NCBI GenBank assembly: GCA_000434235.1
Contig: FR892001.1
Location: 1 to 8,861 of the forward strand
Length of the DNA: 8,861 nt
Origin: Alistipes sp. CAG:268
GTDB lineage: Bacteria; Bacteroidota; Bacteroidia; Bacteroidales; Rikenellaceae
Direction: 5' to 3'
Below, piece after piece: positions 1-7,872 of this stretch. The notes under the pieces were generated by a model. It was given only the letters and a program-made list of their open reading frames with translations. It was not told where the DNA came from and did not search any database. Made by a program: the position numbers and the translations under genes. The stretch's first letter is position 1, and every line of letters begins with the position of its first letter.

Positions 1-41
1 AAATTGTCGTTTAGGCAAGAAAAATTGTTGTTTAGGCAAGA
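1..41. repeat. Two tandem copies of a 21-base repeat at the window edge
   Basis: Bases 1-20 and 22-41 are the same except for one C/T difference (base 8 versus base 29), giving a period of 21. The shared core reads TTTAGGCAAGA. The first copy starts at base 1, so the array may continue to the left of the window. It lies downstream of the stop codon of the minus-strand AraC-type gene. No spacer separates the copies, so it is not a CRISPR. It could be the edge of a tandem-repeat array or paired binding sites for a neighbouring gene; the sequence does not decide. Confidence 0.7.
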
Positions 42-69
42 CGCACCGGCGCCCGGAGAGGGCGGGATG

Positions 70-1209
70 TCACGAAATCGGATCGTTTTCGAGGTGAGAC
101 TTGCGCCATCCGGACGGGGATACACCCTCCTTTTCCTTGAAGATCCGGGTGAAATGGCTGGGCGAAACGAAGCCCGAGATCTCGGCGATTTCGGCGATGT
201 TCTGCTCGGGGTGCCGGAGCATGCTCCGCTTGGCATATTCCAGCCGCAGGTCAGTGACCCAGTCGCGGAACGAAAGGTCATAGGTCGCCTTGATGTATCC
301 CGAAAGGTAGGTGCGGTTGGTATGCAGGGTGTCGGCCAGTTCCTTGATCGTGAGTCCCGGGTGGAGATAGCCGTCGGCGGCGATCCACTCCCGGATCTTT
401 CCGGCGATCTCCGTGAGGTGCGACGGCATTTCGGGCTCGGGTTCGGACTCCGTCCCGGCGTCGCTCAGGATCTCGTCTTCCGATGCGATTTCGCTCTCCA
501 TTGCATGTTCCACCCGCTCGTAGAAGAGCAGGTAGCTCTGGTAGCAATGGAAAAGGTAGATGTAGAAAGGAACCGACGAGAGGATCCACACGAAGACGTA
601 GCGGTCGGGCAGGAACGTGAGCAGCCCGCAGCCGACACCGAAGATGACGGCCCAGTAGGTGAAGATCGAGAGCCAGCGGATGTAGGCCCCGATGTCGTCG
701 GAGTGGGTGTCGGCGAAGAGACGTACGGCGCGTCGGTAGGCGCGGATAAGACGTCGGGCCAGCCTGATGCCGTAGCACACGAGCCAGGCGGCCATTACCG
801 TCAGTCCCGCCTTTTGGGTCGGGCCGCTGTGCAGACCCAGCAGGATGAAGGCCGACAGGAGCGTGAAGAGCATCCATGCGGCGAGGTGGAAGGCAAAGCG
901 CCGCCCCGTGACGTAGAAGCGATCGAGCAGCGTGGTGAGTGCCGAACTGAAGAGCCAGTAGCAGAGGAAGTAGGTCGAAAGGTTCATCAGGATGGCCGCA
1001 TTGACGTTGTGGAACCGGATCCCGAAGAAGAAATGCACCGCATAGTTGGCGGCCAGCAGCAATATGGCAGCGCCCATGATGCGTCGTGAGCGGAGGTAGT
1101 TGGCGAAGATGGCCCGGTCGGGCGTCGGGGCCAGCAGGAAATAGACGCCGAAGAAGATCATCAGCGGCAGGGCGATGCAGAGCGAGTATTCGTAGAGCGG
1201 GTAGTTCAT
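70..1209 (-). CDS. Membrane-anchored AraC-family transcriptional regulator
   Basis: This encodes 379 residues. The first about 230 are strongly hydrophobic, with roughly seven candidate membrane helices (about 8-27, 44-63, 71-91, 106-126, 134-152, 181-200 and 204-226). An acidic linker (about 231-262, with an EPEPE stretch) follows. The C-terminal AraC/XylS double helix-turn-helix spans about 265-372, with TIKELADTLHTNRTYLSGYI as the first helix-turn-helix and IAEISGFVSPSHFTRIFKEK as the second. I chose the ATG at 1209, which begins MNYPLYEYSL; a start at 1293 would add 28 polar residues and would begin at the likely transcription start. Membrane-spanning AraC regulators of this layout are common in Bacteroidetes. 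The signal sensed cannot be told from sequence. The gene has its own -7 box at 1291-1298 and sits after the terminator of the sulfur-transfer operon, so it is probably transcribed separately. Confidence 0.9.
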   Translation of the reverse strand: MNYPLYEYSLCIALPLMIFFGVYFLLAPTPDRAIFANYLRSRRIMGAAILLLAANYAVHFFFGIRFHNVNAAILMNLSTYFLCYWLFSSALTTLLDRFYVTGRRFAFHLAAWMLFTLLSAFILLGLHSGPTQKAGLTVMAAWLVCYGIRLARRLIRAYRRAVRLFADTHSDDIGAYIRWLSIFTYWAVIFGVGCGLLTFLPDRYVFVWILSSVPFYIYLFHCYQSYLLFYERVEHAMESEIASEDEILSDAGTESEPEPEMPSHLTEIAGKIREWIAADGYLHPGLTIKELADTLHTNRTYLSGYIKATYDLSFRDWVTDLRLEYAKRSMLRHPEQNIAEIAEISGFVSPSHFTRIFKEKEGVSPSGWRKSHLENDPIS

Positions 1210-1290
1210 GGGGTTTTGGTATTGCGGCCTGCGGACGGAGGCCTGTCTCTTCGGGAGGAAGGCTCCCGGGTCTGCGTCGCAAACACATAA

Positions 1291-1298
1291 CAAAGGTA
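1291..1298 (-). promoter_or_regulatory. Candidate -7 box for the membrane AraC gene
   Basis: The minus strand reads TACCTTTG, an exact match to the Bacteroidetes -7 consensus TAnnTTTG. Transcription would start near 1284, leaving a leader of about 75 bases before the ATG at 1209. No good TTTG -33 element lies 19-21 bases upstream, so this rests on the -7 box alone. Confidence 0.5.
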
Positions 1299-1386
1299 CG
1301 CAATAATTCGATCGGGCGTTTGATTTTTGTACACGAAAAGTTTTCCGAAGGGAACAATTTCGTCCGTTTTTCTGTCGGGCCGGTCA

Positions 1387-1403
1387 GGAGCCGGATCGGC
1401 TCC
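1387..1403. repeat. Small perfect hairpin, 7-base stem
   Basis: GGAGCCG and CGGCTCC flank a 3-base loop (GAT). It lies between the sulfur-operon terminator and the AraC promoter, about 90 bases upstream of the AraC -7 box. There is no T run, so it is not a terminator. It could be chance in GC-rich DNA or a protein-binding palindrome. Confidence 0.35.
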
Positions 1404-1421
1404 GGCTGCTCCGGTAAGATG

Positions 1422-1458
1422 AAAAGGCCTGCATGCTTTTGACATGCAGGCCTTTTTT
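1422..1458 (-). terminator. Terminator of the marR / sulfur-transfer operon (bidirectional)
   Basis: A perfect 14-base-pair stem (1422-1435 with 1443-1456; arm AAAAGGCCTGCATG) closes a 7-base loop. A runs on the left and T runs on the right let it act on either strand. The only gene ending nearby is the minus-strand fusion gene, 78 bases upstream on that strand. The U tract is longer on the plus strand (six T) than on the minus strand (four T, part of the stem), but nothing is transcribed towards it from the plus side. Confidence 0.8.
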
Positions 1459-1508
1459 GAAACCATGGTCCCGAAGCCCGCCCGCCGTCTTCGGATCCGG
1501 GTGCGGGA

Positions 1509-1525
1509 CCGGGATATATTCCCGG
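1509..1525 (-). other. Hairpin in the 3' untranslated region of the fusion gene
   Basis: CCGGGA and TCCCGG pair around a 5-base loop (TATAT), starting 10 bases beyond the stop codon. It has no U tract and lies well before the main terminator at 1422-1458. It may protect the 3' end of the mRNA or be incidental. Confidence 0.35.
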
Positions 1526-1535
1526 GCGGAAACGA

Positions 1536-4028
1536 TCAGATGAAGAGGTTCAGGTTGGCCTCCTCGGTGCGGTCGAGGTACGAGGCAACGCCGCCCAGCG
1601 TGATGCCGTCCAGCAGCTCTTCGCGCCGTACGCCCATGACGTCCATCGACATCGTGCAGGCGATCATCTCCACGCCGCTCTCGCGGGCCTGGCGCATCAG
1701 TTCCTCGAGGCTGTCGATCTTTTTGCGGCGCATGATGCCGCGCATCATGCGGCTGCCCATGCCCCACATGTTGAGCTTCGAGAGGTGCAGCTGTCCGCTG
1801 TGCGCCGGGAGCATCCAGCCGAACATGCGGTCCATGAGGTCTTTCCGTACGGCTGGTTTTTCGCGCTTTTTGATGACGTTGAGCCCCCAGAAGGTGAAGA
1901 ACATCGTCACCTGCTTCCCGGTTGCTGCCGCTCCGTTGGCGATGACGAACGATGCCAGCGCCTTGTCCAGATCGTCGCTGAAGACCACGATCGTCTTGTT
2001 GTCGGCCGCTGTGCGTTGTGCGCTGCGGCACGAAGCCTCGGTCGGCGTCTGCTTGCGGATCAGGGCCCGCACCTTGCCGCAGCTCGTGTCGAGCGACAGC
2101 AGTTCGGCGCCCGTCATCCGGCACCACGAGGCCACGTCACGGCCGAATGCCTGGTCCGTTGCCGTGATGCGGAGCCGTTCGCCCGGTTTCAGCCCTTCGT
2201 AGCTCTTCCTGAGTTGCATGACCGGCCCCGGGCACATCAGCCCGCAGGCATCCACCTCGAGCGTCGGGGTTGCCGGTTCCGCGCAGGCGGTCGGCGCATG
2301 CCGTACACTCCGGACTCCGGCCCCGGTGCTGCATCCGCAGCTGCCATTCCCGCTCTGCTCGTTGTGGGGCTCGGGTACCGGGGCGGTTGCCGCGCGCCAT
2401 GTCGCGTAGCCGCCCGAGAGGTTGCGGACGTCTGTAAATCTGTGCTGCGAGAGGATGCGGCTTGCCAGGTAGCCCCGCAGACCGACGGCGCAGCTCACCA
2501 CGACGGGCCGCTCGCGCGGCAGTTCACCGAGGTGTTCGCGCAGCTCGTCGAGCGGGATGTTCACGAAGCCCGGGATCGAACCCATTGCGAACTCATCGCG
2601 CGTGCGGACGTCGATGCACAGCGTCTCCCGGGAAAGCGTCCCGATCTCGCGCCACTGGATCGGGCGCACCCGTCCGGCAAGGATGTTCTCCGCCACATAT
2701 CCGGCCATGTTCACCTGATCCTTGGCCGAGGAGTAGGGAGGTGCATAGGCATGCTCCAGCTCCGTGAGGTCGTGGACGGTGCCGCCCGTGCGGATGATCT
2801 GTTCGAACATTTCGATGCGTTTGTCGGCACCGTCGTATCCGACGACCTGTGCGCCGAGCAGGCGGCCCGTGCCGGGAGCGAAGAGGATCTTGATCGCGAG
2901 CGGCAGCGCATCGGGGTAGTAGCCGGCGTGCGAAGCACCGTGCGTGTATGACGAGATGTATTCGATGCCGTTGGCCTTCAAAAGCTTGGCATTGGCTCCG
3001 GCCGCGGCTACCGTCAGGTCGAAGACCTTGGCAACCGAGGTGCCGATCGAACCCTTGTAGGAGTGGGTGTTGCCCAGTATGATGTTGTCGGCTACGATGC
3101 GGCCCTGTTTGTTGGCCGGGCCTGCCAGCGGAATCAGGGCCGGGCGGCCTGTGACCAGATGGCGCACCTCGACGGCGTCGCCCAGGGCGTAGATCTCCGG
3201 GTCGGAGGTCTGCATGTATTCATTGACGGCGATGCCGCGGCGCTCGCCCAGCACGAGCCCCGCTTCCTGGGCGAGTCTGGTCTCGGGACGCACGCCGATA
3301 CTCAGGATCACCAGATCCGACGTGATCTTCCGGCCGCTCTGCAGGTGGATGGAAACACGCCCTTCGGGGGTCTCCTCGAAGCGTACGACGCCATCCTCAA
3401 GGTAGAGCCCCACCCCCTTGTCCGTCAGGTGGCGGTGGACGAGTGCCGCCATCGAGAAGTCGAGCGGGGCCATCACCTGGTTGGCCATCTCCACCACATC
3501 GACATGCAGCCCGAGGCGGTGCAGGTTCTCGGCCATTTCCAGACCGATGAATCCGCCGCCCACGACCACGGCATGCTGCGGTCGCTGCGTATCGACATAT
3601 TGTTTGATGGCATCCGTGTCGGGAACGCTGCGCAGCGTGAAAATTTTCGGGCTCTCGATGCCCTCGATCTTCGGGCGCAGGGGCTCGGCTCCGGGCGAAA
3701 GCACCAGCCGGTCGTACGACTCCGTGTAGGTCTCGCCGGTGGCGAGGTTGTGCACCGAAACCTGCTTGCGCGTGCGGTCGATCGAGGTGACCTCCTGCTC
3801 GGTGCGGATGTCGATGCGGAAGCGGTCGGTGAAGCCTTTCGCCGTCTGCACGAAGAGCTTCGAGCGGTCGGCGATCGTGCCGCCGATGTAGTAAGGCAGG
3901 CCGCAGTTGGCATACGACACGTATTTACCCCGTTCGAAGAGAATCACTTCGGCCTGCTCGTCCAGGCGGCGCAGGCGGGCCGCTACGGTGGCCCCTCCGG
4001 CCACGCCTCCGACAATAAGAATTTTCAT
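1536..4028 (-). CDS. Four-domain persulfide-handling fusion: CoA-disulfide reductase, rhodanese, TusA, DsrE2
   Basis: The product has 830 residues. Residues 1-450 form an FAD/NAD(P)H disulfide reductase of the CoA-disulfide reductase type. It has an N-terminal GGVAGGA FAD loop, the catalytic cysteine C42 in NCGLPY, a second nucleotide loop VVGGGFIGLE (155-164), ALGDAVE (281-287) and the YAPPYSSAKD motif near 428-437. Residues 460-548 form a rhodanese domain with active-site C513 in CAVGLRG. A cysteine-bearing linker (551-587; C564, C566, C582) leads to a TusA domain (588-660) with CPGP at C599. A DsrE2-like domain (678-830) follows, with C791 in ACTMSMDVMG. All four predicted catalytic cysteines are present. 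CoA-disulfide reductase-rhodanese fusions are known CoA-persulfide reductases, and staphylococcal CstA has a rhodanese-TusA-DsrE-type arrangement. A cytoplasmic relay of sulfane sulfur to an acceptor is therefore inferred. The ATG at 4028 (MKILIVGG) is preferred because the start at 4064 overlaps marR and adds 12 polar residues. Confidence 0.93.
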   Translation of the reverse strand: MKILIVGGVAGGATVAARLRRLDEQAEVILFERGKYVSYANCGLPYYIGGTIADRSKLFVQTAKGFTDRFRIDIRTEQEVTSIDRTRKQVSVHNLATGETYTESYDRLVLSPGAEPLRPKIEGIESPKIFTLRSVPDTDAIKQYVDTQRPQHAVVVGGGFIGLEMAENLHRLGLHVDVVEMANQVMAPLDFSMAALVHRHLTDKGVGLYLEDGVVRFEETPEGRVSIHLQSGRKITSDLVILSIGVRPETRLAQEAGLVLGERRGIAVNEYMQTSDPEIYALGDAVEVRHLVTGRPALIPLAGPANKQGRIVADNIILGNTHSYKGSIGTSVAKVFDLTVAAAGANAKLLKANGIEYISSYTHGASHAGYYPDALPLAIKILFAPGTGRLLGAQVVGYDGADKRIEMFEQIIRTGGTVHDLTELEHAYAPPYSSAKDQVNMAGYVAENILAGRVRPIQWREIGTLSRETLCIDVRTRDEFAMGSIPGFVNIPLDELREHLGELPRERPVVVSCAVGLRGYLASRILSQHRFTDVRNLSGGYATWRAATAPVPEPHNEQSGNGSCGCSTGAGVRSVRHAPTACAEPATPTLEVDACGLMCPGPVMQLRKSYEGLKPGERLRITATDQAFGRDVASWCRMTGAELLSLDTSCGKVRALIRKQTPTEASCRSAQRTAADNKTIVVFSDDLDKALASFVIANGAAATGKQVTMFFTFWGLNVIKKREKPAVRKDLMDRMFGWMLPAHSGQLHLSKLNMWGMGSRMMRGIMRRKKIDSLEELMRQARESGVEMIACTMSMDVMGVRREELLDGITLGGVASYLDRTEEANLNLFI

Positions 4029-4047
4029 GGGTCCGTATGTTTTTGGT

Positions 4048-4434
4048 TTATTGGTTCGATTCAAAGGGTTCCGCCTCCTCCGTGAGGACCTTCAGCCGGG
4101 CGAAAAGTTCGTCGAACCCCATGGCAGCCTGCTGCATCTGCCGGATCTTCGCATATCCTTCGTCCGAGAGCGAGAAAAGCATCTGCCGCCGGTCATGCGG
4201 GTTGATCGTCCGGAGCAGAAAACCTTTCCCCTCGACCGCCGTGATGACCTTCGAGACGCGGGGATTCGACAGCCCGACGAAATCGCACAACGTTCCGGCC
4301 GTGCGGGGACGGTCGTCCCTGAGGCAGCAGAGCAGCATCGCCTCGTTGATCGTCAGCCCGTGACGCTCGGAAAAGATCCGTTCGAATTGGTACAGAGTCT
4401 TGTAGATCTCCTTGATCCGGCAAATGGGTTCCAT
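4048..4434 (-). CDS. MarR-family transcriptional regulator, first gene of the sulfur-transfer operon
   Basis: The product has 128 residues, short for MarR (usually about 140-160). It contains the winged-helix core: LTINEAMLLCCL (27-38), recognition-helix region GLSNPRVSKVITAVEGKGFL (54-73) and the wing with the typical D-x-R signature in NPHDRRQMLFSLSDEG (78-93). Four cysteines (C5, the C36-C37 pair, C50) lie in the N-terminal half, so thiol-based sensing is possible. It ends 19 bases before the reductase fusion gene, so the two are almost certainly co-transcribed. A perfect palindrome at 4473-4493 next to its -7 box suggests it represses its own operon. The start at 4434 (MEPICRIKEI) fits the family; the open frame extends upstream but that extension has no homology character. 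The family call is firm; the ligand is not known. Confidence 0.9.
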   Translation of the reverse strand: MEPICRIKEIYKTLYQFERIFSERHGLTINEAMLLCCLRDDRPRTAGTLCDFVGLSNPRVSKVITAVEGKGFLLRTINPHDRRQMLFSLSDEGYAKIRQMQQAAMGFDELFARLKVLTEEAEPFESNQ

Positions 4435-4454
4435 CTTTTGCGTTTTGTCCGATG

Positions 4455-4462
4455 CAAAGATA
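4455..4462 (-). promoter_or_regulatory. -7 box of the marR / sulfur-transfer operon
   Basis: The minus strand reads TATCTTTG, an exact TAnnTTTG. Transcription would start about 15 bases before the marR ATG, giving a very short leader. No clear TTTG -33 element is seen; that position is occupied by the palindrome at 4473-4493. Confidence 0.6.
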
Positions 4463-4472
4463 TGATTATTCC

Positions 4473-4493
4473 CAATAAAAACTATTTTTATTG
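4473..4493. promoter_or_regulatory. Perfect palindrome, probable MarR operator
   Basis: CAATAAAAA-N3-TTTTTATTG is a perfect 9-base inverted repeat with a 3-base centre. It starts 10 bases upstream of the -7 box and covers the spacer and -33 region. AT-rich palindromes of this size are typical MarR dimer sites, and one overlapping the promoter would block polymerase. There is no long T run or GC stem, so it is not a terminator. Confidence 0.65.
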
Positions 4494-4508
4494 AAAACAA
4501 AATGCATC

Positions 4509-4781
4509 TCGTCCAATTCTGAGGGGCTGGAGGCTGGGATCTTTCACCGATGGGGCAGGGGCTGCTTCGGACGGTCGTGTTTTTTCGGGCCTCTTTCGGT
4601 GTTGGAATTGCTCCGACAGCGAGGAAAGGGCCTGTTCGGTCTGTAGGCGGATTGGAGCGTCGAACGGGGAAACGCCATGATTCCCGAATGGAAGCCTGTT
4701 GCCGGCGGGCAGGCGGCTGAAAGCCTGGCTGCTGGTGTTGGCGGTTGGCGGTGAGACTGTCGTCGCTTTCCTGCAAGAAAC
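4509..4781. other. Intergenic stretch without a recognisable gene
   Basis: Between the marR promoter region and the tRNA terminator I see no gene, RNA or mobile element. Open frames crossing it on both strands lack any domain character, and some read through the tRNA. It contains scattered short GC-rich inverted repeats but nothing with a T run. Confidence 0.6.
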
Positions 4782-4819
4782 AAAAAAGCCTTACATATCA
4801 TTGATACATAAGGCTTTTT
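4782..4819 (-). terminator. Terminator of the tRNA-His gene
   Basis: An 11-base-pair stem (AAAAAGCCTTA at 4783-4793 with TAAGGCTTTTT at 4809-4819) encloses a short inner TATC/GATA stem. On the minus strand it is followed by six U. It lies 32 bases past the tRNA 3' end, so it ends that transcript. The A and T tails also make it usable on the other strand. Confidence 0.8.
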
Positions 4820-4850
4820 GCTTGTTTTGGCGCTTCCCTTTCCTGCGCCC

Positions 4851-4928
<78 letters not shown>

Positions 4929-4932
4929 ATGT

Positions 4933-4952
4933 GATCTCATTGCAGGGAGATC
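4933..4952 (-). other. Hairpin in the tRNA-His leader
   Basis: GATCTC and GAGATC pair around an 8-base loop just 5' of the mature tRNA end. It could guide 5' processing of the precursor or be incidental. Confidence 0.35.
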
Positions 4953-4966
4953 GTCCTTTCAAGGTG

Positions 4967-4998
4967 CAAATGTAATACGTTTTTTCGGTCCGTGCAAA
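4967..4998 (-). promoter_or_regulatory. Bacteroidetes housekeeping promoter of tRNA-His
   Basis: On the minus strand a TTTG (-33, at 4995-4998) is followed after exactly 20 bases by TACATTTG (-7, at 4967-4974). Both elements and the spacing match the Bacteroidetes sigma-A consensus. Transcription would start near 4960, about 32 bases before the tRNA. Confidence 0.8.
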
Positions 4999-5032
4999 AA
5001 AATCCGCCGAAAAATGTTGTCTTTCCCTTCGG

Positions 5033-5072
5033 GCGTGACAAAATGGCAGTCCGCCCTGCGACTTTGTCACGC
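5033..5072. promoter_or_regulatory. Inverted repeat upstream of groES, possible activator site
   Basis: GCGTGACAAA (5033-5042) and TTTGTCACGC (5063-5072) are perfect 10-base inverted copies separated by 20 bases, about two helical turns. There is no T run and no gene ends here, so a terminator is unlikely. The position, centred about 50 bases upstream of the sigma-54-like -24 element, fits a dimeric or paired activator site. Confidence 0.45.
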
Positions 5073-5091
5073 AAAACCTGCCAAACCGCAC

Positions 5092-5107
5092 TTGGCACAA
5101 CTCTTGT
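5092..5107 (+). promoter_or_regulatory. Candidate sigma-54 promoter of groES-groEL
   Basis: TTGGCAC-N5-TTGT matches the sigma-54 consensus TTGGCAC-N5-TTGC, with GG at 5094-5095 and the -12 G at 5106 separated by exactly 10 bases. The only departure in the core is GT in place of GC at -12. Transcription would start near 5118, giving a leader of about 45 bases rich in A. No TAnnTTTG box lies close upstream of groES. TGCCAA-N7-TTGGCA (5079-5097) overlaps the -24 element and could alternatively be a repressor site. Confidence 0.45.
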
Positions 5108-5162
5108 CGGGAAGGAGGGTGCGAAAGCAAAAAAACATAACATAACTTAAAAACATAGAACT

Positions 5163-5432
5163 ATGAACGTAAAACCGTTATCGGACCGTGTGCTGATCCT
5201 CCCGAATCCTGCGGAGGAGAAGACGGCCGGGGGTCTGATCATCCCCGACACGGCAAAGGAGAAACCGCTGGCAGGCAAAGTCATCGCAGTCGGCCCCGGC
5301 ACTTCGGAGGTCAAGATGGAGGTCAAGGTGGGCGATCAGGTGCTCTACGGCAAGTATGCCGGTCAGGAGATTCAGATCGACGGCGAGACTTACCTCATCA
5401 TGAAGCAGAACGACATTCTGGCGATCATCTAA
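5163..5432 (+). CDS. groES: Co-chaperonin GroES (10 kDa)
   Basis: This encodes 89 residues, the usual minimal GroES length. It opens with [20 protein letters not shown], contains the mobile loop that docks on GroEL (about 16-32, with [20 protein letters not shown] around it) and the [10 protein letters not shown] strand, and ends with [13 protein letters not shown]. GroES forms the heptameric lid of the cytoplasmic folding chamber. It is followed after 26 bases by groEL on the same strand, the standard operon order. There is no Shine-Dalgarno sequence; the leader before the ATG is A-rich, as is typical of well-expressed Bacteroidetes genes. No CIRCE element is present upstream. The likely control region is the palindrome and sigma-54-like element at 5033-5107. 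Confidence 0.98.
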   Translation: MNVKPLSDRVLILPNPAEEKTAGGLIIPDTAKEKPLAGKVIAVGPGTSEVKMEVKVGDQVLYGKYAGQEIQIDGETYLIMKQNDILAII

Positions 5433-5443
5433 TCAACATCTAA

Positions 5444-7087
<1,644 letters not shown>

Positions 7088-7110
7088 TCGTGCCCCGGAC
7101 CTGAATAGTG

Positions 7111-7153
7111 AAGAATCCCCGGAAGCAACAGCCTTCGGGGATTCTTTTTTTTT
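7111..7153 (+). terminator. Terminator of groES-groEL
   Basis: AAGAATCCCCGGAAG (7111-7125) pairs with CTTCGGGGATTCTT (7133-7146), with one bulged G, and runs into a T tract of nine to ten. It sits between the convergent groEL and ribB genes. In the ribB direction the U tract is poor, so it serves mainly groEL. Confidence 0.88.
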
Positions 7154-7163
7154 CGGGAGGGGG

Positions 7164-7811
7164 TTATGCCTCCTCCTTGAGAAGCCGGTAGCGAACGATG
7201 TCTGCGACCGAGACGACGGGGTAGTTGTTCTCCCTGGCGAAGGCCTCCACCTCGGGCCTGCGGGCCATGGAGCCGTCCGGCAGCGTCAGTTCGCAGAGTA
7301 CGGCGCATGGGGCGTAGCCCGCGATGCGCATCAGATCGACGCTGCCCTCCGTATGTCCGCGGCGTCCGAACACCCCCTGTTCGTGAGCCACGAGCGGAAA
7401 GAGATGGCCCGGTCGGGCGAGGTCCTCCGGCCGGGCATGCGGTGCGATGGCGGCCCGGATCGTCGCGATCCGGTCGGCTGCCGAGACGCCCGTTGTGACA
7501 CCTGTGGCGGCTTCGACGGATACCGTGAAATTGGTCCCCTGGCGGTTGGTGTTGTGCCGGACCATGGGCGGCAGGTCCAGGCTCCGGGCTCTCTCCGAGG
7601 TGATGCACAGACAGACGATTCCGCTGCAGTGGCGGATCAACTGGGCCATCTGTGCGATGGAGATGCTTTCGGCCGGGAAGATCAGGTCCCCTTCGTTTTC
7701 CCGGTCTTCGTCGTCGGTGAGCAGGATTCCCGATCCCCGACGCAGGGCTTCGGCGGCGGCCTCGACGCGGCGGGCCGCTTCGGCATCGGTGTTTGCTGGG
7801 TGTTTCATCAT
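7164..7811 (-). CDS. ribB: 3,4-dihydroxy-2-butanone 4-phosphate synthase
   Basis: The enzyme converts ribulose 5-phosphate to 3,4-dihydroxy-2-butanone 4-phosphate and formate, supplying the four-carbon unit for riboflavin. It has 215 residues, close to the stand-alone Escherichia coli enzyme (217). It has no GTP cyclohydrolase II (RibA) domain, unlike the RibAB (RibBA) fusion found in many bacteria. Seen motifs are the metal and substrate loop [16 protein letters not shown] (33-48; R37, E38), [12 protein letters not shown] (103-114), RPGHLFPL (133-140), the H153 region [10 protein letters not shown] and E174 in the CEL motif, matching the family's catalytic residues. Two adjacent ATG codons (7811 and 7808) could start it; both fit. 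It converges with groEL and diverges from the AraC-type gene. No FMN riboswitch is visible upstream, where only about 100 bases separate the two genes. Confidence 0.97.
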   Translation of the reverse strand: MMKHPANTDAEAARRVEAAAEALRRGSGILLTDDEDRENEGDLIFPAESISIAQMAQLIRHCSGIVCLCITSERARSLDLPPMVRHNTNRQGTNFTVSVEAATGVTTGVSAADRIATIRAAIAPHARPEDLARPGHLFPLVAHEQGVFGRRGHTEGSVDLMRIAGYAPCAVLCELTLPDGSMARRPEVEAFARENNYPVVSVADIVRYRLLKEEA

Positions 7812-7837
7812 GGCGTGGATGTGTAATTGCGGTGAGG

Positions 7838-7845
7838 CAAATTTA
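7838..7845 (-). promoter_or_regulatory. Candidate -7 box of ribB
   Basis: The minus strand reads TAAATTTG, an exact TAnnTTTG. Transcription would start about 20 bases before the ATG. No TTTG -33 element is seen at the expected distance. Confidence 0.5.
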
Positions 7846-7872
7846 GTGCTGGTTTCGATCGGTTATTTATGG

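Noticed and set aside
1..41. CRISPR array
   Set aside because: The two repeat copies abut with a single extra base and no spacer, so the arrangement is a tandem repeat.
50..64. Terminator for the membrane AraC gene
   Set aside because: CGCCC/GGGCG forms only a 5-base stem and no U run follows on the minus strand.
4..1089. Long plus-strand open frame opposite the membrane AraC gene
   Set aside because: It is the antisense shadow of a well-supported regulator in GC-rich DNA; its translation is charged, low in pattern and shows no domain.
4029..4064. Upstream start of the reductase fusion (12 extra residues)
   Set aside because: The added residues are polar, overlap the marR coding region and precede the natural FAD-fold start MKILIVGG.
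4929..5162. CIRCE element (HrcA operator) upstream of groES
   Set aside because: No TTAGCACTC/GAGTGCTAA pair is present; the inverted repeats there differ in sequence and spacing.
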